Assembly: GCF_042453785.1 (NCBI RefSeq)
Contig: NC_091671.1
Location: forward strand, 37,525,001-37,589,000
From: Malus domestica
Lineage: Eukaryota > Streptophyta > Magnoliopsida > Rosales > Rosaceae
DNA length: 64,000 nucleotides
Reading direction: 5' to 3'
Made by a program: the position numbers and the translations under genes. The notes below the pieces were generated by a model, which saw only the letters and a list, made by a program, of their open reading frames with translations, searched no databases and had not been told where the DNA came from. Each line of letters begins with the position of its first letter. The stretch's first letter is position 1. This document shows positions 23,786-36,600 of the stretch, in pieces.

Positions 23786-23970
23786 ACAGTGACACGCGTA
23801 CTTGGTTTGTCTTATACACGTGGCGCCTAAAAACCAGTTTAAAAGTGGCAACTGCTCATTTCTCTCTGAAAACGCGAACTTCGCCATTATTTCTCTCTGA
23901 TCATGTTCTCTGTCTTGGCCGTTACCTTCACTCTCTCTCTGCGTTTCTTCCCGCCGGTTACTTTAACGGA
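23785..23970 (+). promoter_or_regulatory. Putative promoter/5' UTR of gene B
   Basis: Shares ACACGCGTA, ACGTGGCG and CCCGCCGGTTACTT blocks with the promoter region of gene A (13540-13700). No good TATA box is seen, unlike gene A. Confidence 0.45.
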
Positions 23971-24323
23971 GAACCGTACAACACCGTTTCAGGCGTTGCC
24001 ATATCTAGTCACAGCCTGAAAGGCAACAATACACAATTAATCATCCTTAATGGTCTCTCTCTCTCCCTCCCTCTCTCTCTCTCTCTCCCAATTTTTGTTC
24101 TTGTAAAATATAACTCATAATTCAATTTCCTTTTCAGGGTTTTGTTTCATTCATGGCTTTTGATGATTTCTTGAGTTCAAGTTTCCATCTTGGGATTTTC
24201 CCTTTTCCAAATTCTCTCATATTTTGACTGAATTTTTTGATTTTAATTTCTTTAATTTTATACAGCGTGAATTAGAAAACCCAGAAAAATTACAAAAGAG
24301 GAAGTGAGAGGAAGTTGCAAAGT

Positions 24324-24352
<29 letters not shown>
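24324..24352. repeat. (GT)n microsatellite in 5' UTR
   Basis: About 14 GT units, 67 bases upstream of the gene B start. A (CT)n tract also occurs at 24057-24088. Confidence 0.85.
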
Positions 24353-24355
<3 letters not shown>

Positions 24356-24385
24356 AGTTGCAAAGTTGGTGCCTTTTTTGGGGTT

Positions 24386-24418
24386 GAAGAAGAAGAAGAA
24401 GAAGAAGAAGAAGGAGAA
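24386..24418 (+). repeat. (GAA)n tract directly before the ATG
   Basis: Matches the GAA tract before gene A's start, so it predates or was copied with the duplication. Confidence 0.75.
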
Positions 24419-27400
24419 ATGGATATAACAGAGGTGTCAATAATTCACCATGTGGGGATTGTGTTATGTATGCTGTGGTTGCTCTCCCACTACAATTACT
24501 GCCACCCAGTTGCCTACTTTTTATCTCTCATTTATCTTTACCTGGTAAGAATTTTACCATTCACTTATGCCTTTACATTTTGTTTTCGTTCCTCTTTCAT
24601 ATATATACATTTGAAACTTGTAGCGTTAGGGTCTTTCGCCTTCGATACGTTGTATCAGTGTTATGTAATGATTATTTACCTCTCCCAGACCCTGCGTAAA
24701 GCGGGAGCCTTGTGCACTGGTTACGACCTTTTTTTAAAGGAAACATGTTATGTAATTTAATTTGGTAAGGCATGTGCTAAAAGGGATGTGATTGAAGTGA
24801 ACTTTTCTTGTACTTGTGAAAGGTTCATGATAGGTACATTACGAGATTGCGGAAGAAATTACAGTTCGAGGAAAGAAAACAGGCTAATCAGAGACGGGTA
24901 GTTTCTTACTTTTCCCATTCTGCATTTTCAGTTGTTATTAGTTGCTTTATTGGTTAAATATTATGCCTTACGACATGTTCAACAAACCGATGAAAAAAGA
25001 GAAAAAAATCCACCCCAAGAAATGTTGTTGGAAATGGAGCAAAAATTTAAACCTTAATGTTCAGATGACACTACTATACTTCATTAGAGTTTTATTTCCT
25101 TTTTCGAATACTTCAGGTGCTTTCTGATTCTGAGACGGTGCTGTGGTTGAACCACACAATTGAAAAGATATGGCCTATATGTATGGAACAGATTGCTTCA
25201 CAGAAGATCCTTATCCCCATCATACCTTGGTTTCTGGAGAAGTACAAGCCATGGACTGCCGTAAGACTAACTTCTGATCTATTAAAATCAAATACAATGA
25301 AATCGTGCTATTGATTTGGATTGATCACTTGGTTCTAATTGCTCTCTTATTAAGACTCTTGGATTTCTTGTTGTAGTTTGATGTATGTCTGTGTTGGTAT
25401 TTCTGGTATGGTTACTTTATTTATTATCATATACCTGTTCTGATTGAACGAGATTGTTGAGTGATCGACAACTCTCAAAGGATGTAACGCTTTGTTGGCT
25501 CTTAACTTTGTGTTCTTTAGAGAGTATATTTTCATTTATTAATGCTATCGAAGTGGCAACAACTGTTTTCGTTGCATCCACATCTTACACAACTATGTTA
25601 TTGTTTTTCATTTTCTTATTGAAGGGCATCCTATATCATAAAGTGAATTATGTGATGTCCAATATTTCAATCTTTTGCAGGTATAGTTTTTGTGAAACAT
25701 GTATTTTTTTTTCTTTCTGAATTCGATAGTGTCATCTTGTTATCTGGTGGTTATATATTGATACCTTTTTCAGTTATTGACGATGATCTGAATATGTTTA
25801 CAGAAGCAAGCAGTAGTTCAGCACCTTTACTTGGGAAGAAATGCACCTATACTCACAGATATGAGAGTGGTTCGCCAGTCTACTGATGATGATCACCTGG
25901 TATTGTTTACATTCTCTGGAATGTTCAATCAATACTTTTCATGCACTCTTCGTCGCTGCAGGTCCCAAATTCAGATACTAAATTGTAACTTGATGCAGGT
26001 TCTGGAGTTGGGATTGAATTTTCTTACAGCTGATGATATGATCGCAATACTTGCTGTGAAGTTAAGGAAAAGACTAGGTTTTGGGATGTGGGCAAAGTTG
26101 AATATTACAGGCATGCATGTTGAAGGAAAGGTACGTACTTGAATAACTGTTAACTGTAGGTCTAGATGGGACTACTTATAAGCTAGTCATGTACGATATT
26201 TGTTCATAGACATCTGAAAATTTAAAATTGATGAACAATTTTCCATCTTATGTTGCATTGTAGCTCCTGTTATTTATGCTAGGTACTCTATATCACCTTG
26301 TTGAGTTGGTTCAGCTAGTGTAACATAAGAGTAACTGTAAGCTATTTTCATACTTTATTTACATGGGAAATAGGATGTCCACAATGGCTTGTACAAACTA
26401 CTTATACGTTCTGATCAAGCTGGATTTTTCTTTTGAAGGTCTTGATTGGAGTGAAGTTTCTTCGCAGGTGGCCATTTCTTGGCCGCGTGCGGCTATGCTT
26501 CGTTGACCCTCCATATTTTCAGATGACTGTTAAACCTATTTTCACTCATGGACTTGACGTTACAGTACTCCCTGGGATTGCTGGATGGCTGGTAACTTTT
26601 ATCATATTGAAGCAAAATAAATTCTTAACTCTCTCCATTTCTCGCTCTCCGTCTATGTATCTTTCTCTCTGACTTGCTCTTTGTGATTTTGTCTGCCAGG
26701 AGAAGCTTCTGTCAATTGCCTTTGAGCAGACACTTGTTGAGGTATGGATTTTGGACTCCTCCGTAAACAACCTTTACATCTTGCCCCCATTGGAATGAAA
26801 ATTAGACCTTTAAATCAAATTATTACTTATTTTTGCAGCCTAATATGCTGGTTGTTGACATGGAGAAATTTGTTTCCCCAAAGCAAGGTAATTATATACA
26901 AACGCATACACACACTCGCACACTTAAATGTGCAAACAGATATGTACGTATTTTGATAAATACCGCATATATCTTTCCATATATTAGGTTTTCATGAAAA
27001 AAAAAAAAAAAACTTTAACTTGTATTAACTTGGTGCGATGGCAAGTGCCTTCGCCCATGAGCGGTAGGTCTCGGGTTCGAGACTTGGGAGCAGCCTCTCC
27101 ATAAATGGGGGTAAGGCTAGCCGACATTCACCTCTCCCAGACCCTGCGTAAAGCGGGAGCCTTGTGCACTGGGTACGACCTTTAGTAGATTTGTCACTCT
27201 AAAGTAGTTAGTTTACATTAGAAAACATAAGTTTATCTTCCCTTTTCCCCTTACAGCAGGTTAAATACCACATCGGTAATAATTTCGGCAGTGGTCATGC
27301 CTTATTAGTTGGTTGCTTTTGAAATTTAATATTGTATAAGCTTCTGTTAAGGAGAAAGTGCACTAATTATGGAAAAGTAAAGATCTTTGGAAAGCTGTAA

Positions 27401-29124
27401 AACAGTGTCATGAATGCTTCGTTCTTCATTAGCGTTGTTGTGAACGTTTTTTTTTCTCGCTCTCACACAGAGACACTCAAAATGTATTTTTAAAATGTTT
27501 CGGTTGATAGTAGATGCTCATTTGATTGACAGAAAGTTGGTTCTCTGTGAATGAGAAGGAGCCTCTTGCTCTTGCCAAAGTAGAAGTTATTGAAGCATCT
27601 GACGTGAAAGCCGCCGATTTAAATGGTCAGTCTCTCTTTGCTAGTACATTGGTGTTAAGTTTCCACAGCATGTTTTAAATTTATATTTAACGGATAGAAC
27701 CTTTCTTTCAGGATTTTCTGACCCTTATGTTAAGGGTCAATTGGGCCTTTACCGGTTCAAGACTAAGATACAAAAGAAAACACTGTCTCCAAAATGGCAT
27801 GAGGAGTTCAAGATCCCCATTATTACATGGGATTCACCTAATGTGCTTGCTATTGAACTTTGTGACAAGGACCGATTCGTTGATGATGCCCTTGGGTGTG
27901 TTTATGAACTTTTTAGTGTAATATGTCCCTCTGTGCCTAGATTTATTCAAATTCGTTACAGAAATATGCTTACAGCTTATTTCGAGTATCGTTTATCAAC
28001 TTTTATGCCCTTAGTTTCAATTAAATTGTTTTATATGTGCTGTCTTACATGCTGGACTAACTTACTCTCATTCTATATCTCCAGTGACTGCTCGATTAAC
28101 ATTGGTGATCTTAGAGACGGCCAGAGACATGACATGTGGGTGCCTCTTCAGAATATTAAAACCGGGAGGCTGCATCTTGCAATAACTGTTCTTGAAGACA
28201 ATGTGAAGGTACCTTTTTACTTCATCTCAACCGCATTCTATCGATCAGGTCTATTATGAGTTGAAAATAAAGAGATTAGAGATTTGTAGTTATAGTTGCT
28301 GCATATGTGCAAGTCTTACCAAAGATGCTCAAGTGTGCATTCAAGAGTTTGATTTGAGCCACTTGCATATGCAGGGACCCGAGCAGTCAGAAGTTCAGGA
28401 AACGGTAGATTTGGAAGATAAAAGAAATTCATTTGCCAGTGATGCTAATCAAAGTTCCTTCTCATCTATATCATCCGAGAAGTCTAACAGGTTGGCAGAT
28501 AACTTTGAGCCGATTGACGTTGAAGGGCAAAAAGAGACTGGTATATGGGTCCATCATCCAGGAAGTAAAGTTTTACAAACTTGGGAAAGTAGAAAAGGAA
28601 GGAGCCGACTCCTTGATACCGAGATTCTAAATGATACTAACAGCCGTAATTCAGTCACATCTGGCTCCCAAAACAATGACGATGGAGGCACGGATAAAAA
28701 TCCTGACGAGAAACGGCACATGAAAGGAGTTCGCAAGGGACTAAATAAGTTATGTTCGATGCTCCACAGGAGTTCCAAGAAGGAGCCGAGTACAAGCAGC
28801 TTTAAAGAGACCGCTCGTTCTCAAAGTATTAATCTTAGAGGAGTTCATGACAATGAAAGTGGGGTGAAATTCATTGTGGAAGATGACCTTTCTAGGCCTC
28901 TTTCTTGTAAGGTTCGGGAAGAAAAGGATTTCACTTCTGCAGGAGGGAGTGGTTCAGGTACCCCGGGAAAGGGCAAGTTGAGAGAGATGAAAAGTTTCTT
29001 CAAGCGTAATGAAAAATCTGATCGAAAAGATTTTGCAAAGTCTCAAAGTGATTCTTCGGTAGTGAAAGAAAGAGAAATGTTAGAATATTACAACTCTTCT
29101 GATGATGATCCTCTGCCCAAATAG
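24419..29124 (+). CDS. SMP and C2 domain protein, NTMC2 type 6 (gene B)
   Basis: Tandem paralogue of the gene at 14166-19687 with identical exon phases. Coding exons: 24419-24544, 24823-24897, 25117-25260, 25804-25899, 25999-26130, 26439-26591, 26700-26741, 26839-26887, 27533-27625, 27712-27895, 28085-28208 and 28375-29124; total 1,968 nt, 655 residues. The N-terminal anchor (SIIHHVGIVLCMLWLLSH), SMP domain and C2 domain (NGFSDPYVKGQ, DKDRFVDDALG) are all intact. One codon is missing in exon 11 (KTGRL against KTAGRL). The C-terminal tail ends at a TAG after DDDPLPK. Non-coding DNA past the stop still resembles gene A's last codons, so this copy has lost about 45 residues of tail. Two Au-type SINE pieces lie in introns 1 and 8. 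Function as for gene A. Confidence 0.88.
24679..24735 (+). mobile_element. Au-type SINE 3' fragment
   Basis: 57 bp in intron 1 of gene B: 'cctctcccagaccctgcg', 'ttgtgcactggttac', then a T7 run, the conserved 3' end of the repeat at 27020-27183. TGTTATGTAAT occurs on both sides, at a small distance, and may be the target duplication. Confidence 0.65.
27020..27183 (+). mobile_element. Au-type SINE, near full length
   Basis: Intron 8 of gene B. A-box-like 'tggtgcgatggcaagtg', B-box-like GGTTCGAGAC at about 27075-27084, then a conserved 3' region ending 'gcactgggtacgaccttt'. A poly-A stretch precedes it. Family name from memory of the conserved 3' end; no clear target duplication seen. Confidence 0.75.
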
Positions 29125-30218
29125 TTGATATGTTAGCAGTTATGGTTGCAAGCGACACCGCAGTTGATGCTGAAGGTCCAACGATGAAGGCTGGATTTAA
29201 ATCTTTCTTATATTAACAGTCCCTCGTGGCTCCGGAAGTAGGGTTCTTTACATTCTCATCCTTATTTAGCTCTCTCATGGCGGACTTGCTAACTCTGCAG
29301 TCGACAAGGTAGTGTCACAAGCTGTGAGGGGTTCCCTTTTGCGTTCGCAGGTAAGCCATGCTAGGTTGATTCTGTTCTTATATATTGCCAATGCTTTGTT
29401 GGTTTATTTTCAATCATTTCCGGAGAAGAGGGGAAAACAGTAATCAAGGTGAAAAGAGGAAAAGGTAAAATAGCCGGTAGCAATGGGGTGGATTAGAGAA
29501 CTGTTTTTCCATCACCGGATTCTCTTTTGGCAGTGCCATGATAGAGGGTGCTTGTTTGTTTGACTCGTTTGTTTTTGTTTTCTGTAAACACTAGCATATT
29601 ACATCGATATTCATGGTCGAAACCAATTTGTATGTAGTTCCATTTGTGAGATGGTGGTTCGATCGTGGAACCAACGTCTTTTTGTGTAGTTATAAGTTCT
29701 TGATTGCAATTACCGTCTTACAAGTTTGGGGACGATGAAAATTACTTGCCCCTTTTCACCATAAGGAACCCTTCGGGTTAGCAGCGTATTGTAGCACATT
29801 CAGTGGTGTAAACCACAAAAGCATACAGAAGGGGGACATATTTGTATAGGGTTTAGGCAATAAAATTACAACTTTGAAAACCGCAATAACTGAAGTTGAT
29901 TAAACAAGTTCGACTTCCATAATTCCATGGATCCAACATTATCCTCATTCCGGTCGCCGTCAGTCTGTTAGGTATTTCCTTGCACAGCTTCAGCAGAAAC
30001 CTTCAGCAGGATGCCGGAGTGTCGACGGTCCGTGATGACTCAATGTACCGAGATCATTTTATCAGATGAAAAATCTTCAGCTTCTTTCGTTTCATAATTC
30101 GAGCCTCAAGCAGGGCCGGAATATAGGAAGAGTGCCCTTCAATTTACATGACCTCAAAATTGTTTGGAAGGACTAATCTGTGAGAAACATCACCACACAA
30201 TCATCCATTTTGTATGAT
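29125..30218. other. 3' flank of gene B and spacer to the PPR gene
   Basis: 29146-29175 resembles gene A's last codons but lies after gene B's stop. A short open stretch at about 29285-29350 followed by a donor-like CAG|gtaagc hints at a spliced 3' UTR. Nothing else seen. Confidence 0.4.
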
Positions 30219-31415
30219 TCAACTATCTACAATTTCTTCATAGGAAATACAGCAATGGCTGTTCTTCTCTGCAAACATACTTTTGAGAATCTGCCTCCAC
30301 ATCCCCATCTTCGGAAGAAAACCTTGTCGTATCATCTGCTTCAAAACCCATTCCACATCCTGCACCAGATTTTCTTTGCACAGCCCATGAATCAACGCCT
30401 TGTACGACACAAAACTCGGACCAACGCCCTTTGAAATCATCCAACTCATAAACCCTTTGGCCTCAAGAAACCTCTGTGCATCGAGGAAACAATACAAAAC
30501 CTCCTGATAAGACCCTGGATTCGGATCACACCCCTTAAACTTCATTTCCTCCAACAGCTTAATCCCCTCGTCGAATCTCCCTCGCTTCCTAAGCCCCGCT
30601 ATCAATATATTAAACGTGATGGTATCCGGGTCGATACCCTCATCTTCCATCCTCTTCAACAACCCGAAAGCCTCATCCACCTTCCCATTGACGCACAAAC
30701 CATGCATAAGCGTCGAAAAGGTCAGCGCGTTCGGCTCACACCTCTGCTTAGGAAATTCGTCGAGCACCTGGAGTGCACCATCCAATTTCCCGAACTCACA
30801 CAACCCTTTGATGATTATATTCAATGAACACGCATCAATCTCAATGCCCAACCTGGGAGCCTCCAGGAACACCTCATGAACCACTTCGAACATCTTCGTC
30901 GAAACGAGCAAATGCAGCACGAAATTGAACGTCTTCACAGAAGGCCAGCAGCCATATCTGGGCATATCGTAAAGGGTGTCAATCGCCCTGTTTATAAAAC
31001 CACCCACATTGCCGTAAGCCTTGATAACGGACCGGAAAAAGTCGTCGGACAATCGGCATTTGCTTTCGCCTTTGATTCGGGCCATGACGGAATCAATGGC
31101 ATCGAAGAGGCGGGCCTCGGCGAGCTTGGCGATGATCAAAGTGTAGAGAGCTTCATTGGGTTTGTAGTCCTTGCGTTTGGAGTAGTGATCGAGTGCCGTG
31201 AGGATTGAATTGGGGTCTCTGACGGAGGTGAAGACTTGCAGGACTTCGTTGGGGGATAACCAGTCTTTGTGGTGCAGCTTTTTGGGGATTTCGGGTGGGG
31301 AAGATGATGGGTGTGTGGAGAAATTTGATGGGTTTCTGATGATGAAGGTGCAGGATTGAGTTGATTGGAAAAAGATTGGCTTTTTGAAAAGTGCTTTTGT
31401 AGAACGTGGAATCAT
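30219..31415 (-). CDS. P-class PPR protein, probably mitochondrial
   Basis: Intronless, 398 residues. The first about 40 residues are rich in Arg, Lys, Ser and Phe with few acids, like an organelle transit peptide. From about residue 75 to 385 the protein is a series of about eight 35-residue P-type PPR motifs (for example TFNFVLHLLVSTKMFEVV, TFSTLMHGLCVNGKVDEAF, TFNILIAGLRKRGRFDEGI, SYKALIHGLCKENLVQDV). PPR proteins bind organelle RNA and act in its processing or translation. It resembles Arabidopsis At3g14580 and has the same neighbours, which supports orthology. No stops or frameshifts. The start is the first ATG of a long open frame and gives the basic leader. Confidence 0.88.
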   Translation of the reverse strand: MIPRSTKALFKKPIFFQSTQSCTFIIRNPSNFSTHPSSSPPEIPKKLHHKDWLSPNEVLQVFTSVRDPNSILTALDHYSKRKDYKPNEALYTLIIAKLAEARLFDAIDSVMARIKGESKCRLSDDFFRSVIKAYGNVGGFINRAIDTLYDMPRYGCWPSVKTFNFVLHLLVSTKMFEVVHEVFLEAPRLGIEIDACSLNIIIKGLCEFGKLDGALQVLDEFPKQRCEPNALTFSTLMHGLCVNGKVDEAFGLLKRMEDEGIDPDTITFNILIAGLRKRGRFDEGIKLLEEMKFKGCDPNPGSYQEVLYCFLDAQRFLEAKGFMSWMISKGVGPSFVSYKALIHGLCKENLVQDVEWVLKQMIRQGFLPKMGMWRQILKSMFAEKNSHCCISYEEIVDS

Positions 31416-31589
31416 GCTGACTGCTCAGGTGTGGAATGCTAATGAGGTTTGTGGGGAGTTCATACTGGGGTTTTGGAGGTTGTCTGAGGTTGGAGGACAT
31501 AACATGGAGGATTTAACTACGCTATCCAAACACAGCATCTCAAACTTAATGCCACTAGGTCACATGTTTTAAGTTTATTTGGTCTTATA

Positions 31590-32080
31590 ATTGGCTTGAG
31601 ACCCCATCACCTTGGTATCTCCTTTTACTAAGTAATTAGTTACCCAACCACGATGGACGGTGAACCCTACTAACCTAAGGGTTTAAGGGCGCATTTTATG
31701 TGATTTCATAATAAGTGAATAGACCAAAACTACCATAATCTCAACTAGTTAAGACTTTATGTAAACAACCAATCACTTTAATGCTCTACTTAGTTATAAA
31801 TCCATGTTACTAGGCTCAGCCCGCCACTTTCCTTTTATCAACTCTTAATTCTTTAACACTCCCATGTTTTAAGCTATTATATTCAGTGATTTAAAGAAGA
31901 TCAACAACAAAATTAAATAGAGGTGCTGAAAAGTGAGAAGAAAAAAAATCAGTTTCCTAGACTTTAAGCAAGAAACTTTTTACTGACCACCCACTCTTCA
32001 TGGGAATAAATTCATATTGAAAATGTCACATCATCAATTAACTTTAAGTATGACAATCGGGGTTAACGAGTCACCAATTA
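31590..32080. other. Intergenic, upstream of the PPR gene
   Basis: No gene is seen. Confidence 0.4.
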
Positions 32081-32083
32081 ACG

Positions 32084-32280
32084 GACATGGATCATTTTCG
32101 GATCCATGCATCATAATCCTAGGGATCCATTAATCCGAGCCATTGAAATTTGATCAAATGGCTAAAGTTATCATAACTTTTAAAGTGGGTCTCTGTTTGT
32201 AGCCGTTGGATCAAATTTCAATGGCCCGGATTGGTGGATCCTTAGGATTAGGATGCATGGATCTGGAGAGGATCCATGTC
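32084..32280. mobile_element. Hairpin MITE-like inverted repeat, about 197 bp
   Basis: The ends are GACATGGATC and GATCCATGTC, and complementarity continues inward for about 75 bases with mismatches ('ggatccatgcatc...atccgagccattgaaatttgatc' against its partner). Flanking DNA on both sides is a degenerate tandem repeat containing 'caattaac', which may include the target duplication. Confidence 0.65.
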
Positions 32281-32365
32281 CTCAATTAACTTCAAGTCTG
32301 ACAATCTGATTAACGAGTCATCAATTAACTTCTGATTTGACAATCTGGTTAACAATGTGTAGGGT
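32281..32365. repeat. Short degenerate tandem repeat
   Basis: 'caattaacttcaagtctgac' and 'caattaacttctgatttgac' follow one another; a third related copy lies at about 32036-32080, on the other side of the hairpin element. Confidence 0.55.
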
Positions 32366-32609
32366 TTTCGCAAGTTTGTGAAAGAATTTGTAGGGTCCTC
32401 AAGATTGGTACCAATTTGAAATCTTATATATAAGGTCAACACAAAAGGTGAATAGTACTTTTGGTGTCACCAAGCTTCAACAAAAAGATTTGGATAAAAA
32501 TGCCCCCAAGACAAAAAACTTGAAAGGCATGCCAAAATAATACATCAAATAAGGTAGGGGTATTTTCGTCATTTTAACAATGCTTTTTTTAATAATTAAT
32601 TTTTTTAAT

Positions 32610-33090
32610 TAGTACCTTACAATAGGCTAGCAATAATGTGATTCAATTTCTCTATTTTTAAACATGTTCAAAACATCTTAAGAGGTGTGTAATGCCGGTT
32701 ATAAAAATGTATTTCGCACGTGAATAATAATGTGATTAAATTAGTAGTCAAACGATTGTTTTTTTAACAAACTATATTATCTACACTAAGGGAGAAGGGG
32801 ATGGGCTTAGCCTCACAATGGGCTAGCAATAATGTGATTCAATCAATTGTTTATGAAATATTATTTTCTCTATTTTTAAATACGTTCAAAACATTTTAAA
32901 AGACATATAATGCCAGTTATAAAAAAGTCTTTCACACGCGGATAATAATATGATTAAATTAGTTGTCAAATGATTGTTTTTTTAAACAAATGATATTATC
33001 TACACTAAGGAGGAGGAGGGTTGGCTTAACCTCACAATGGGCTAGCAATAATGTGATTCAAACAATTGCTTATTAAATATTATTTCCTCT
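32610..33090. repeat. Tandem repeat of about 200-220 bp, about 2.3 copies
   Basis: CTAGCAATAATGTGATTCAA recurs at 32627, 32823 and 33042, with matching flanks ('acaaatgatattatctacactaagg', 'acatataatgccagttataa'). A single related phrase also occurs near 5624, so the unit is dispersed. Confidence 0.65.
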
Positions 33091-33641
33091 ATTCTTATGT
33101 AAATTCTATAGAGACCGATTTCATTATGTGAATTTAGATGCTTTAATTAGTTTATGAGGGGTTTCTTCTAGCATGATGTAAGATTATTCATTTACTTCAA
33201 ATATTTACCTTTCTTTTTGTCAATTTATGCATATAAATACATTTAAAACGTGTAAGTCGCGTATAGTACGCTGTGATTCAAAAAATACCTTTTACATGCG
33301 TGTGAGCGCGTGCATGAAGGTTAGTGCACCCTAATGCTTGGGGAGGGTTTATACTTTTTATGTACTAAAACCCTATCAAGTTACAACCATGCTAGAGAAG
33401 ATTTGAATCATTTGAGGCAAAACTAGAACACTCCCTTCTTTTCTGAATTTGTCACCAAGAATTTTATTGATCCATTATAATTTACAAAAGGTTCTATATC
33501 GACTATATTATCTTTCCTTTTCTTTAACAAATGAAACTATTTTATGCCAGTGTGACCACATTTCCAAAACCTATAAGATTTGACAATATAATATGACTGC
33601 ATACAATATATACTATGAATGATTAGGGCTAGCTTCTAAAA
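33091..33641. other. 3' flank of the callose synthase gene
   Basis: No coding potential is seen; the part nearest 33641 is the likely 3' UTR. Confidence 0.4.
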
Positions 33642-36600
33642 TCATCTGTTCTTCTTCTTCCCTGCAAGAATTGGTTGGATCTGTAAGTGCCTGTTGAACG
33701 CCTCGTTGAACAGGAAACGAGTCTGGAATGCTGATATAATCGGAAGCCATGAAAAGACCGCGATAGGTGCAAAGAGAGCAACACCCATTCCGTAATCATA
33801 AGTCTTAGCGAGTACTCTGGTGAATTCCCAGAATCCAGTATTCTCTATCAGGGGCCTCACAGCTTGTGCAAACTGAACCAACAAAGTTATCAGCGGAAAA
33901 GAAATAATGCAGACCGAAAAGAAAAGCATCTGTATCATCGTAAACTTACCAATATCAAACCCCAGCCTGTCGGAAAAAATGCTAGACAGCAGACGACTAA
34001 GTCCTTCCAGGAGAGTTTGCATATAAAATAGAGAGCAAGTATGACAGCAAGAACACCCAAGAAGAGGAATGCCTTGAACAGCCTAAACACGAGGTGATAT
34101 TTAGCGCTGAACTGTTTCCTTCCGAGATTCACTGCCTGCGAAGAATGATGATGTGATCGTGTTAGTGACTCATGCAAAAAGCTACATAAGGGAACCGACG
34201 ATCTATTTTCTACGTAACCTATGACCAATTTGAAGAAAGCACTCGATATTATACACACATGTTCATTGCTACTACATTAGGTCAGAAAATTTCTGAAATT
34301 AATTGGTCACAAAAAGAATGAAGGCAAGTGGATAAGTTGAGTAAATGTCAAACAAAAAGACATTCCGAAATCCAGATTTCTCAAACAAAAAGAAAAGAGA
34401 AGGGACGAGAAAGATTATTTTCTTTGTTGTTGCATCTTAAATATAAGCATAGTTTCTAATAGAAGGAGATTATAAGGTTTACCTTGACTAACAAGAAAAC
34501 TGCGAGGATCACAATCCATGAAAGCAAATATACCAGAAAATTCCTGCTATTCTGGGAGATGTCAAGGTGGTAGACAAGACCATACTGATACAGGAAAAAT
34601 CGAACGGAAAGGAGTATTTCAAGCAACCTAGAAGTCGTCCCTGAACGGCGAAGATGATCTTGCTCATCCATCCACCAAGACTGCCAACTTTTATCTTGTT
34701 GAACTCCAATACCACCCTGCTGCCTGATCCACTTGTTCCAATCTTTCCAGTCGTCTACTATCTTCTCCCAACTGAATCCGGAGGGATTAAAAAGAAATGG
34801 AGCAAACAACCAAGTGATTGACATGAACCAAATGGAGTAAGTGATTAATACATACACCATGCTGCTCTGATATGACCGCCTAAACAAATCGTAGACAATC
34901 AACAGGAGTAACAACTCGAATCCTTTCACAAAGTGGCTTCTTGAATATAACCTGTAGTTCTCAGTGAAGCTAGTATGGAACACAACAACCTTACGCCCAG
35001 TGGGTCTGTATTTAGCACCACCATGCAGAATTGTTCGGCCATAATAATGTATTTTTGTGCCGAAGGAGAAAGTGAAGAAAACAGAAGCCAGCTGCAACTG
35101 CATCAGGACAAAATCTTTAATTGCGTTAAGGAATCCCTTCTCTAGCCCAATTTCCATCACCATTGGTAATCCTGTTAGTAGGCCTAGCTGTATAAATGAC
35201 TGCGATGCAAGAGCTGTTTCCAAGGATTGTATGTTCTGCAGTCTCGCTTCAACTATAATCACTCTTTCCAAGCCACTGAGGACAAGGTATAACTGTCCGT
35301 AAAGGAAGACGTATATTCCAATAACTGACATCTGAGAAGTTTTGTAGCAGAATTTTGGATTAATCACTCCAAACAGAAATAAATAAGCAAGAAAAAATTG
35401 TTTGGGGGTTCAAACGAATTACCAGACTACTAAAGTAAAACCCAATGGTTGTGAAATAACATGATAGCATACGGAAGAAATCAAACTGGCGTCCAAGGTG
35501 GTATATGTCACGGCTTATAGTCTGTTCACTGTTTCCGTTAGCAACCTTAGCTTCGAACTTTGATATCTGGTTCAGACTTACATCACGCCCCTTGCCAACT
35601 TGCATGTACTCGTGATAAGTTATACATCCGCGTCGTAAAGTACAGTTAAATCCTACATGATATCTGATGTAAGCAGCTTGAAGAAATATCAACAATATAG
35701 GAATGTGATTTTTAACATCACTAAATCTTACCAGCAAAAACATCCTCGCTTAGGTTAATTGTCTTTGATGCTTTGCTTATGCCTCCTCTTGTGATGTGAA
35801 ATAGTCTGTCAAATACATCCGGATGTCCATAATGGAACCGTACTCTGTTTATCGAGAACAGGAATGAGAATGTATAAGTATAGCACACAACAGATACAGA
35901 AGCAAGCGCACGTGTGTTCAATGTCATTGAAAAATGAGCTTAGGAAACAAGATATCTGTTACCTGAGGGGATTAGCAAGAAGCCTTTGACCAATGGTGAC
36001 GAAGCTGGTCTCTTGATACGACATGAACCAAGCAAGAGAAGAAACACTGCAAGAAAAAAAAAAAGAATCGACTTAACAGTTCAAGAATCGTGGATTCGAC
36101 TTTTCATAGGAGTGAATGTCTGAATAACATATTAGTTTATAAAAAATCAGGTGAAATACATTTGCTAGTGATGCATTTCACATCTCATATGATGTCAAAA
36201 TCGAAGTTTAGGGGATTAGAGGAGCTGACCTTCCTGTGAATATGTGTTCCCTCAAACCAAGTAGCGTAGGAGGTCTCCGTCCTTGGCTCTGAAGAAATTC
36301 TTGCAGAACGTTTCTCATTTTGAATGCTTCTTCCAGATAACTATCCTATAAAGGCAGATGGTATAAGAGAAACAAACAAGAAAATGACTAATCCTTAGGT
36401 ACAGGACAAGGAACCTACTTGGTTCATATCAATGGTCTGGAGAGCTTCACCACGAGTGAAAATTATCCCGTGATTCTGGTTTTCGGGCTTCCCTTCTCCA
36501 ATAGTTGGTGGACCAGGAAGCTTTATGCGATATATTTCCTATGAATGATCACAGCACATATGATGAAAGAAAACTTGGGGACGATGCATTGAGCGGTTGA

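Noticed and set aside
30616..31208. Plus-strand open frames at the PPR gene
   Set aside because: They are antisense shadows of an intact PPR reading frame.
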